Shown here one piece after another: positions 1-6,652 of a DNA stretch of 19,654 nucleotides. Each line of letters starts with the position of its first letter. The first letter of the stretch is position 1. The stretch is from Cognatazoarcus sp050305135 (GTDB taxonomy: Bacteria > Pseudomonadota > Gammaproteobacteria > Burkholderiales > Rhodocyclaceae), in contig JBNLET010000225.1 in NCBI GenBank assembly GCA_050305135.1, forward strand, positions 1 through 19,654, written 5' to 3'. The position numbers were made by a program, and so were the translations under genes. Under the pieces are notes generated by a model. That model did no database searches. It saw only the letters and a program-made list of their open reading frames with translations, and was not told the DNA's origin.

Positions 1-32
1 GCGCCGCTGGTGCCGCGCTCGTATGGCTACGG

Positions 33-2243
33 CTATTGTTCTGCAGCTTGCGTTGCCCAATGGCGCCAAACACCGACAAGGGCTGGGTGGGATTCCTCGA
101 ATTCCGGCGACCGCTTCAGAGCGTCGACCAGATCCGCCGCGGGCACCAGTTCCTTCAATGGTCCGAGATCCAGGCAATCCACATCACCGGTGGTGAAAGA
201 CTGGCCGGCGAAAAGGACCGCGAGGCCTCGCTTTGCCTCGCACACCATTTTCTCGACATGGGCCCGCACCGGCTCGATTTCGCCACCCAGCTTGAGGATT
301 CTGTTACATAGACGGAATGCCGGTCGGTCGGAGTCGGGCTCGTTTAGCTTGGCGAGTTCCGCGTGTGCAGCACTGATCCAGCTCTCGTCTAGCTCCCTAA
401 CGGTCGACTCACTTGCAATCAGGCGGTCTGAGGGATCGAGCGGTCGGCGGTCATCATCGCCAAATGCGTCCCGATGGGCGAGTGCAATCAGGGGGTAGGA
501 GAGCCATACCGATCCGCATTCGAGCAGGCGAACCATGGCTCGATGGCGGATTTCCTGGTCGGGCTCCTTCCTCAAGACCTCACTCAGCGCGCGCCACGAG
601 GAGTAGAGCGGGTCGAAGGAGAGCACCGCCCGATCTCCCAGGTGCTTGGCCGCCCAGAGGTAGGCTTCCACAAACCCGTGTGTGTCGACTTCAACAGCTT
701 CGTCGCTCAGATCGATGGCCTGCGCGCAGAACATTCGGAACTGCTCTGTACTCTCCACCGCCCGCGAACTGCCTATCAAGCTGGGCTTGGCCAGCCATTG
801 GAGCACCTCACTGTTCTCAAAATACTCGACTGCCGCGAACGTACAGCGCCAGCGATTCCAGTTCCTGTGCCGCTGGATTCGCAGTCGAGATGCCACCGGT
901 CCAACTTCCCAATCGCTTTCGCGGACGCGGTCGAACAGGAAAGCCATTGCGCGTTCGATCGGATGGCGCGCGCGAGCTTCCTTTGGCAACAACGCACGCC
1001 AGCCCACACGTATCTTCCCGGCGGCCTCGTCATCGCCGTCTCTGTCGATACCCTCTCGTTGCCAAGGATCTCCCAAATGCCCGCGGTGGGCTTCGTCCTC
1101 GTCGTAGCGTTCGATTTGCGACACGAGGATGTCTGGCCTGTGCGCTTCCACGTAAACCATCATGGCGCTGGCCTTCAGTTGCAGCGCCTCGGCGAGCAAC
1201 AGGTCGGCTGGATTGATCTCTGTTGCGAGTTGGGGGGCGATGATCTGCAGGCGGGTGCCCAGGCGGATCACGTCCCTGGCATTGCTCATCAGCGCGGCTG
1301 CCCTCGGTAGCGCCTCGTCGAGGTCTTTTCGGTCGGACTCCAGCCCAAGGTAGGGGCCCAGAATCCGATCGAACGACTTCATCGCGAACGCCTGCATCCG
1401 ATACGCGGGAACCTCGGACAGAGGAAAGGGCAACTGCACGATCTTTTCGAGGTATTTGCGTCCCTGGCCGCTCGGCAGTCGCATTGCGGACTCGATCGCG
1501 TGTGCCGTTGATTCCGGATCGTAGGCGAGCACATAGATCAGATTGGGAAAGTCCGCGACAGCCTTGACGGCCTGGATCATAGAGCCCAGGTCTGCAGGCG
1601 CCAGGCGATCCAAATCATCGATGATGACGACGATGCGTCGCGCCTCGCTCTCTAGCAGCTCGACGATACGCGCTCGCGCTGCGGAGATCGAAAGCTTGCT
1701 TGGAGATTCCTTCCACCGGTCGAGCGTGGTACCGGCCGAATCCTTGACCGCTGCCGACGCTTCAGATGAGGCCGTGCCGATTCCCTCCAACAGCACTCCG
1801 GAGCCTGGGAGCAATACGTTTGCGAGGGGAGCCAAATGCTTGACCGTGCTCAGTACCCGCGTGTAGTCGATGAGCTTCGAGGCAATGTCCGCGCCGCGCT
1901 GCAGGCCGGAAGTCGCCACCTCACTGGGGGCGACCTCGCTCGCGAGCTGAATCAGAAAGGCCTCGACGATCTCCGACTGGCCGCCCAGCATCCACGGGTT
2001 GAAATGCACGAACACCGGCCGCTGGTCTTCGGGCAATTCCCCGCTGATGGTCTCGACCTGACGCAACATCCAAGTCTTGCCGGATCCCCACTCGCCTTCC
2101 AAACCGATCACCAACCCGTTACGGGCTTGCACCTTCGTCAGCAGGTCGAGAAGGGATCTCGCGGCCTGGGTTCTGCCAAGTTCATCGAGTCCGGAGAGCG
2201 AGTCGAACGAGATGTCCTTGGGCGTGGTGTCTGGTGTCGACAT
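33..2243 (-). CDS. KAP-family P-loop NTPase
   Basis: Predicted 736-residue NTPase of the KAP family (STAND-like P-loop NTPases, often found in bacterial conflict systems). Visible motifs are Walker A GEWGSGKT (about 50-57), the KAP-typical FVHFNPWMLGG strand (78-88), Walker B RIVVIIDDLDRL (203-214), YVLAYDPEST (237-246) and GRKYLEKIVQLPF (261-273). Many KAP proteins carry a transmembrane hairpin between Walker A and B. Here that zone (about 136-156) is only mildly hydrophobic, so the protein is probably soluble or peripheral. I do not recognise the C-terminal half (about 400-736), which may be a sensor or effector. I chose the ATG at 2243 because an AGGAG lies 12 nt upstream and the KAP motifs start soon after. 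A GTG at 2312 would add 23 residues but has no good ribosome site. The gene follows the DUF4276 gene on the same strand after 138 bp. Function in defence is inference. Confidence 0.85.
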   Translation of the reverse strand: MSTPDTTPKDISFDSLSGLDELGRTQAARSLLDLLTKVQARNGLVIGLEGEWGSGKTWMLRQVETISGELPEDQRPVFVHFNPWMLGGQSEIVEAFLIQLASEVAPSEVATSGLQRGADIASKLIDYTRVLSTVKHLAPLANVLLPGSGVLLEGIGTASSEASAAVKDSAGTTLDRWKESPSKLSISAARARIVELLESEARRIVVIIDDLDRLAPADLGSMIQAVKAVADFPNLIYVLAYDPESTAHAIESAMRLPSGQGRKYLEKIVQLPFPLSEVPAYRMQAFAMKSFDRILGPYLGLESDRKDLDEALPRAAALMSNARDVIRLGTRLQIIAPQLATEINPADLLLAEALQLKASAMMVYVEAHRPDILVSQIERYDEDEAHRGHLGDPWQREGIDRDGDDEAAGKIRVGWRALLPKEARARHPIERAMAFLFDRVRESDWEVGPVASRLRIQRHRNWNRWRCTFAAVEYFENSEVLQWLAKPSLIGSSRAVESTEQFRMFCAQAIDLSDEAVEVDTHGFVEAYLWAAKHLGDRAVLSFDPLYSSWRALSEVLRKEPDQEIRHRAMVRLLECGSVWLSYPLIALAHRDAFGDDDRRPLDPSDRLIASESTVRELDESWISAAHAELAKLNEPDSDRPAFRLCNRILKLGGEIEPVRAHVEKMVCEAKRGLAVLFAGQSFTTGDVDCLDLGPLKELVPAADLVDALKRSPEFEESHPALVGVWRHWATQAAEQ

Positions 2244-2381
2244 CTTATGCAGAGACTCCTGCGCTACATGGCCTTCGATAGGCACTCGGTCGTGTTCCAC
2301 TTGCACCTGCACCTTGGCGCTTAGATCCGGTTTGACGCGAGTGCCTGGAAACGAGCCGTTCGTGTTCGTGGCAAGCCGCCT

Positions 2382-3002
2382 TCATTGCGCAGCCGCCTCC
2401 AGGAGCGCCGCGCAGAACACCTGAAAGCTGCGAGAGCCATTTCGCGCGGGGTTGATGCGACCGCCGAGATCCCGCGCCGCTTCAGTCTTGCGCAAGCCGG
2501 TCTTGAAGTAACCGGCCCGCTGCAGCACTCTCTCGAACGCTTCCCAAGTCCCGCCTCGGATGTCGTCCGGGTCGCGGTATCCCTGTTTCCTTGTCACCGA
2601 GGCGGGGACCCTCTGGTATGTTTCGGTGACCGCTTGCCAGTCACCGAAGTACCAAGCTTCCAGTTCCTCAATGGCAATTCGATTGGCGACTTGCCAAGGT
2701 TTCGCGCCCGCCGAGGTTCGTGTGAGCAGAGAGGCGTCCGCGGAGATCGATTCCAGGCGTGCCTTTAACTGTCGGCACACGTCATCATCACGATCCACCA
2801 GCACGATCACGCGCCAATCACCCGGGAGCCAGCTCGCATATCCCCGCAGTCGATCGGGAAGCTTGGCGAGGAGGTCGTCCTTGCACAGGTATGGGTAGAT
2901 TTCGAAGCTTGCGCGTCCTGCGAGGAGGCGCGGTAGCAACTGTCGCAAGAACGCCTCCATCGAGGGCTCCTCCACCAGGATCTCGAGGTGGGCGGCATTC
3001 AT
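2382..3002 (-). CDS. DUF4276 / TOPRIM-like protein
   Basis: A 206-residue protein that I assign to the DUF4276 family, whose fold is thought to be TOPRIM-like. The acidic pattern fits: an EE pair after the first strand (LEILVEEPS, E11-E12), a DxD-type site after a hydrophobic strand (VIVLVDRDDD, D70 and D72), and a further conserved acidic stretch IEELEAWYFGD (111-121). TOPRIM domains of this kind bind metal and often act as nucleases; catalysis here is inferred. The start ATG forms an ATGA overlap with the stop codon of the upstream ATPase, and an AGGGG lies about 6 nt before it inside the ATPase gene, so the two are probably translationally coupled and produced together. A longer in-frame start at 3074 would lie inside the ATPase gene and is unlikely. 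The pairing suggests an ATPase-controlled effector. Confidence 0.82.
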   Translation of the reverse strand: MNAAHLEILVEEPSMEAFLRQLLPRLLAGRASFEIYPYLCKDDLLAKLPDRLRGYASWLPGDWRVIVLVDRDDDVCRQLKARLESISADASLLTRTSAGAKPWQVANRIAIEELEAWYFGDWQAVTETYQRVPASVTRKQGYRDPDDIRGGTWEAFERVLQRAGYFKTGLRKTEAARDLGGRINPARNGSRSFQVFCAALLEAAAQ

Positions 3003-4225
3003 GCGAGCCCCTTGCGTATCGGCGAGCCCTGGTTGACGAGTGGGTCGCCGATGCCGAAGCGCCCCTCGAGCCACAAATGCCCTAGTGACGCGCCGGCCGC
3101 CATGAACTGTGGCACGCCGGGAATATCCACCGCGCGTACCGCCTGCGTATAGCCGTGTTCATCCCTATACAGCACCCACACTTCCTCGGGCCGCAGCGCA
3201 TTGATGAAGAAGGGCGAGTGGGTCGTGACCAGCAACTGCCCTCGCTCGCAGGCGGCACGGCATTCCTCGGCGAGTTCCGGTAGCAGGCGCGGGTGCAAGA
3301 AGTTCTCGGGTTCCTCAATGCCAATGAACGATGGCGGATCGGGCTCGTTCAGCAACAGGAGATAGGCCAGCATCTTGAGCGTGCCGTCAGAGGCGAAGCG
3401 GGCCAGCACGGGATGGTCGAAGGGCGCGTCCTTGATTTGCAGCAGCAGTCGCCCATCCTGCATTGGCTCGGCCAGAACCCGCTCGATGCGTGGCACCCGC
3501 CTGCGCAGCGCTTGAAATACCTGGTCGAGCCGGTCGGGATACCGCTCCGCGAAATGTTGGATTACGTTGGCGATGTTGTCTCCAGTTCGAGAGAGGTGCT
3601 CTTGCGGCCCTGCTTCAGGCTGACCTCGTGTGTCATCCACCGAGAAATAGGAGACATACCAGCCGGTGATGAACTCGCGCAATGCCGCCGCACGTGGGTG
3701 GTCGGCGAACTGGCCGAGGGCATTTACAGCGATCAGGTCCGGCGATTTCAGTGGAACCTCCGAGCGTGTGTCCTCTTCGTCCGGAAGTGCGCCGCTGATG
3801 GCGCGGCCATGACCTTCCCTGTAGTCGAGGAATCTGAAGGGCCTCCCGTGGCTGCCGCGTTTCCATTGCAGCCATTCTTCAACCACCACCGGCACACCAT
3901 TGCGTTCATCGACTGCCAAGTGATAGGTGATGAGGGGAAACCCCGGTTCCCGGTATTTGATTTCGACGACCACTGGGCCGTCGCTGCCCCGCGTTTTCAG
4001 CTCCTTTCCCCGACCGCGTCTGTCCCACGCACGCCTCAGACCGAATTCGAAGCATTCGGAGAGGAAGGCGAAGACGTCGAAAACAGTCGACTTGCCGCTG
4101 CCATTCGGTCCTAGAAGTACCGTCAAGGGAGTTATGTTCTTGAACTCGACGGCCCTCAAGGCACGGAAATTCTGCACTCGCAGATATTCGATTCGGGCAG
4201 GTTTGCTGGATCTGGGGTAGGTCAT
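2999..4225 (-). CDS. OLD/AAA_21-type ATPase, partner of DUF4276
   Basis: A 408-residue SMC/ABC-like ATPase of the AAA_15/AAA_21 (OLD-related) kind. Motifs in order: an RVQNFRALRAVEF opening (16-28), Walker A GPNGSGKS (39-46), a signature-like FASDGTLKMLAYL (277-289), Walker B/D-loop FIGIEEPENFLHP (300-312) with E304/E305, and the H-switch TTHSPFF (334-340). There is no fused TOPRIM; that role is taken by the overlapping downstream gene. ATPases of this group sense or clamp nucleic acid or phage proteins and control a partner nuclease in systems such as PARIS; the role here is inferred from that pattern. The start at 4225 is chosen because GGAG lies 9 nt upstream. The alternative ATGs at 4243 and 4300 lack a ribosome site and would lie at or upstream of the likely transcription start. 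Confidence 0.87.
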   Translation of the reverse strand: MTYPRSSKPARIEYLRVQNFRALRAVEFKNITPLTVLLGPNGSGKSTVFDVFAFLSECFEFGLRRAWDRRGRGKELKTRGSDGPVVVEIKYREPGFPLITYHLAVDERNGVPVVVEEWLQWKRGSHGRPFRFLDYREGHGRAISGALPDEEDTRSEVPLKSPDLIAVNALGQFADHPRAAALREFITGWYVSYFSVDDTRGQPEAGPQEHLSRTGDNIANVIQHFAERYPDRLDQVFQALRRRVPRIERVLAEPMQDGRLLLQIKDAPFDHPVLARFASDGTLKMLAYLLLLNEPDPPSFIGIEEPENFLHPRLLPELAEECRAACERGQLLVTTHSPFFINALRPEEVWVLYRDEHGYTQAVRAVDIPGVPQFMAAGASLGHLWLEGRFGIGDPLVNQGSPIRKGLA

Positions 4226-4251
4226 GGTTCGGCGCTCCGACATGTGGACGC

Positions 4252-4278
4252 ATGATAGCGTTATGGGTCCCCTGTCGG
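4252..4278 (-). promoter_or_regulatory. Candidate promoter of the ATPase/DUF4276 genes
   Basis: On the minus strand a TATCAT hexamer (4257-4252, five of six matches to TATAAT) is preceded after 15 bp by CCGACA (4278-4273, four of six matches to TTGACA). Transcription would begin near 4245, about 20 nt before the chosen ATG. The spacing is short, so this is tentative. The rest of the 176-bp gap up to 4401 shows nothing else I can support. Confidence 0.35.
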
Positions 4279-4401
4279 CATTCTTGCCCCCGCTTTCCAT
4301 TTTCAGGGGTTGAGTTACGTGCTATACGCAGGCCCGCGTTGTGCGCGAGAGCCGGTCGCTGAAGATCGCCAAGGCGCAGTTCTAACTTCGCGCGGCCGTG
4401 C

Positions 4402-5997
4402 TCAGCCGCCCGCGCCGCTGCCTTCCCGCCGCAGCAGCGCCGGCAGCGGATGCCAGCTCTCGATCAACTCGGCGTCGGCCAGCGGACGGCAGGCGTCGTA
4501 GCGCAGGACCAGGCCGCACTCGTCCTGCCCGATCGGCTCGGCGCCTGCGAGTTGCAGCTCCAGCACGGCCAGGTCGGCTTCCGAAGCGTCCGTGCCGGCG
4601 GCACTGCGGGCCGTGATACGGGCGCGCAGCACCTCCGGCGGGGCGCGGAAGTCGACGATCGCCAGCGGCGCTTCGAGCCGCCGCGCCAGTTGCGCGAAGC
4701 GTTCCCTTTGCCAGCGCTTCAGGAAGGTGGCGTCCACCACCACCGGCCAGCCGGCGCCGACGATCGCCGTGGCCAAGCGGGCGAGTTGTTCGTAGGTGGC
4801 TTCGGTGGCCGCGGCCGAGTACTTGTCGGCGCGGCTGCTCTTGCCGCTGCCGTAGAGGCGGCTGCGCTCCACGTCGGCCCGCAGTCGGATCGCGCCGATG
4901 TGATTGCACAGCGCGAGCGCCAGGCTCGACTTGCCGGCGCCGGAGAAGCCGTGGGTCAGCACGATTGCCGGCCTCGCTGCGACGGTCTGCTGCGCGGCGA
5001 CGGCCAGATAGCGGGCTGCAGCTTCGGGCAGCAGGCCGGGCTGCTCGCGCGAGCGGCCGGCCTGCATCGATTCGACCATCGCCCGCACCAGCGCGCGGTA
5101 GCACAGGTAGTAGCGCAGCACGCGTAGGCCGTCGTAGTCGGCGGTGGCTTCCAGGTACAGGTTGAGGCAGCGGTGCGCGACTTGCGGATGATCGCGGGCG
5201 GCGAGGTCCATCAGCAGGAAGGCAAGATCGTCGATGACGTCGATGGTGCGCAGCGAGGCGCTGAACTCGATGCCGTCGAACGGCATCACCTGCCCGTCGA
5301 TCAGCAATACGTTGCCGCAGTGCAGGTCGCCATGACATTCGCGCACCCGTCCTGCCTGGCGGCGGGCGGTGAACTGGGCCTCGAGACGCCGGCCCTCGCA
5401 CTCGCTCCAGTCGCTCAGCCGGCGCACCTCGTGCTGTTGTTCGGCGGCGTCCACCATGGCCGACAGGCTGGCCGTGACCTGGGCGCAGGCGCTGCGGATC
5501 TCATCGGGCTGGCCGTGCAGCCCCGAGCCGTCCTGCCCGCGCAGCGACTGGTGGAAGGCGGCGACCGCCGCGGCCAGCCGTTCGGCCAGGTCCGGCGGCG
5601 GAGTGTGCTCGAGCACCCGTGCGAGCAGGGCCGAATCGTCGAAGCGCTTCATGCGGACCGCGTAGTCGATGACCGGTCCGTTGCCTTCGATGCTTGCGTT
5701 TTCCGGTGGTCCGGTGATCGTCGCCAGGTCCAGGTAGAGCGTGGCCGCGGTGCGCCTGTTGAGCCGCAACTCCTCTTCGCAGAAGAAGCGCCGGTCCTCC
5801 AGCGTGCTGTAGTCGAGAAAGTCCAGTCCGACGGCCTTCTTGATCTTGTAGGCGTATTCGCCGGCCAGCAGAACCCACGAGATATGGGTCTCGATCAGTT
5901 GCACCTCGTCGGCAGGAAACGGAAAGGCCCCGGGCCGGCGCAAGGACTCGATCATGCGTGCCTGATCGGCCAGGGGCGGAGGTGTCTGGGCGTTCAT
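4402..5997 (-). CDS. Fused APH-like phosphotransferase and zeta-like P-loop kinase
   Basis: A 531-residue two-domain cytoplasmic protein matching the architecture often called 'bifunctional aminoglycoside phosphotransferase/ATP-binding protein' (COG2187 plus COG0645). The N-terminal half (about 35-335) is protein-kinase-like: YKIKKAV (50-56) supplies the likely ATP lysine, HGDLHCGN (222-229) is the catalytic loop, and PFDGIEF (239-245) is the metal-binding acidic motif. The C-terminal half (about 343-525) is a small P-loop kinase: GFSGAGKSS (350-358), RADVERSRLYG (373-383) and VVVDATFLKRWQR (419-431), as in zeta-toxin/gluconokinase-like enzymes. The substrate is unknown and drug resistance should not be assumed. 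The start at 5997 is chosen because AGGCG lies just upstream. A longer in-frame ATG at 6075 falls inside the candidate FNR box. The gene is divergent from the cytochrome gene and shares its control region. Confidence 0.85.
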   Translation of the reverse strand: MNAQTPPPLADQARMIESLRRPGAFPFPADEVQLIETHISWVLLAGEYAYKIKKAVGLDFLDYSTLEDRRFFCEEELRLNRRTAATLYLDLATITGPPENASIEGNGPVIDYAVRMKRFDDSALLARVLEHTPPPDLAERLAAAVAAFHQSLRGQDGSGLHGQPDEIRSACAQVTASLSAMVDAAEQQHEVRRLSDWSECEGRRLEAQFTARRQAGRVRECHGDLHCGNVLLIDGQVMPFDGIEFSASLRTIDVIDDLAFLLMDLAARDHPQVAHRCLNLYLEATADYDGLRVLRYYLCYRALVRAMVESMQAGRSREQPGLLPEAAARYLAVAAQQTVAARPAIVLTHGFSGAGKSSLALALCNHIGAIRLRADVERSRLYGSGKSSRADKYSAAATEATYEQLARLATAIVGAGWPVVVDATFLKRWQRERFAQLARRLEAPLAIVDFRAPPEVLRARITARSAAGTDASEADLAVLELQLAGAEPIGQDECGLVLRYDACRPLADAELIESWHPLPALLRREGSGAGG

Positions 5998-6046
5998 TGC
6001 GCCTGTTTCCGGATCGTGGTTGGGGGGCTGCCTACGGTCAACGGAT

Positions 6047-6052
6047 ACGCTA
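6047..6052 (-). promoter_or_regulatory. Candidate -10 element for the kinase fusion gene
   Basis: TAGCGT on the minus strand fits a weak TANNNT -10. A start near 6040 would put the FNR-like box centred at 6081.5 at about -41.5, the class II position expected for FNR activation. It is supported mainly by this geometry. Confidence 0.3.
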
Positions 6053-6074
6053 ACCAGCGCCGCAGCCACTTCCA

Positions 6075-6088
6075 TTGAGCAGAATCAA
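6075..6088. promoter_or_regulatory. FNR/ANR-like box 1
   Basis: TTGAG-CAGA-ATCAA matches nine of the ten defined bases of the FNR/ANR/DNR consensus TTGAT-N4-ATCAA. It is embedded in a larger inverted repeat, CCATTGA-N6-TCAATGG (6072-6091). It is placed to control the kinase fusion gene (minus) and possibly the cytochrome gene. Confidence 0.6.
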
Positions 6089-6093
6089 TGGTC

Positions 6094-6109
6094 TGTCCGA
6101 ATTCGGACA
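6094..6109. repeat. Perfect 16-bp palindrome between the two FNR-like boxes
   Basis: TGTCCGAATTCGGACA is an uninterrupted self-complementary sequence lying between the two FNR-like boxes in the divergent promoter region. It has the form of a dimeric regulator operator. It has no T-tract and no loop, so it is unlikely to be a terminator. I do not know the cognate regulator. Confidence 0.5.
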
Positions 6110-6124
6110 TGACGATTCGATGTG

Positions 6125-6138
6125 CTGATCTGGGTCAA
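6125..6138. promoter_or_regulatory. FNR/ANR-like box 2
   Basis: CTGAT-CTGG-GTCAA matches eight of ten defined FNR consensus bases. Its centre (6131.5) is exactly 50 bp from that of box 1, and both boxes end in the same 9-mer TCAATGGTC (6085-6093 and 6135-6143). It lies 60 bp before the cytochrome start codon. Confidence 0.5.
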
Positions 6139-6159
6139 TGGTCCGGTGATCGTGGGGCT

Positions 6160-6165
6160 TAGGCT
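6160..6165 (+). promoter_or_regulatory. Candidate -10 element for the cytochrome gene
   Basis: TAGGCT fits a weak TANNNT -10. A start near 6173 would place FNR-like box 2 at about -41.5, mirroring the geometry proposed for the kinase gene. No good -35 is visible, as expected for an activator-dependent promoter. Confidence 0.3.
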
Positions 6166-6197
6166 GGAATGGAATACAAGGGCAAGCGGAGACGCTC

Positions 6198-6620
6198 ATG
6201 AACAAACCCGTACGCCTGATGTTCGCAGTTTCGGCCATCCTTGCCGTGGCGTCGGCGCCCGTCGGCGCGGCGGAGGTCATCGGTGCCGGTCCCGCCGAGT
6301 TCGAATCCCGCTGCGCGGTCTGCCATGGTCTGCAGGGGCGCGGCGATGGACCGTTCGCGCCGCTGCTGCTGCAGGCGCCGGCCGACCTGACGAAACTGGC
6401 TCGCAGCAATGGCGGGGATTTCCCGGCCGAGCGCATCCATCGCGTGGTCGACGGCCGCGAGCTGATCGCCTCGCACGGACCGCGCGAAATGCCGATCTGG
6501 GGGCGCGAACTGCTGGCCGAATACCAGCGCGATAGTTCGGCCATCGGCGATCCGGAAACCTACGTGCACGAACGCATCGATGCGCTGGTGGACTACCTGC
6601 GCCGGCTGCAGGTGCATTGA
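6198..6620 (+). CDS. Periplasmic c-type cytochrome
   Basis: A 140-residue exported monohaem cytochrome c. Residues 1-25 form a signal peptide with basic start, hydrophobic core and a likely cut after VGAA. The haem motif is CAVCH (C39, C42, H43), followed by GLQGRGDGPFAP, typical of class I cytochromes. M98 in REMPIWG is the likely distal ligand. GGAG at 6188-6191 sits 6 nt before the ATG. It would carry electrons in the periplasm. Donor and acceptor cannot be told from the context, since no oxidase or reductase genes adjoin it. The two FNR-like boxes upstream suggest control by oxygen or nitric oxide. It converges with the DUF2157 gene after a 32-bp gap in which I see no clear terminator. 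Confidence 0.92.
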   Translation: MNKPVRLMFAVSAILAVASAPVGAAEVIGAGPAEFESRCAVCHGLQGRGDGPFAPLLLQAPADLTKLARSNGGDFPAERIHRVVDGRELIASHGPREMPIWGRELLAEYQRDSSAIGDPETYVHERIDALVDYLRRLQVH

Positions 6621-6652
6621 GCCGTCCCCGTGCGGCGCTGCGGGCAGAAGCC

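Noticed and set aside
2382..4225. Calling the ATPase/TOPRIM pair a true PARIS system
   Set aside because: The effector matches DUF4276, not DUF4435, and the ATPase cannot be placed in the AriA group without a search. Only the general logic is shared.
4310..4501. Small plus-strand open frame in the gap upstream of the ATPase gene
   Set aside because: No ribosome site, no recognisable sequence, and it runs into the antisense of the kinase fusion gene.
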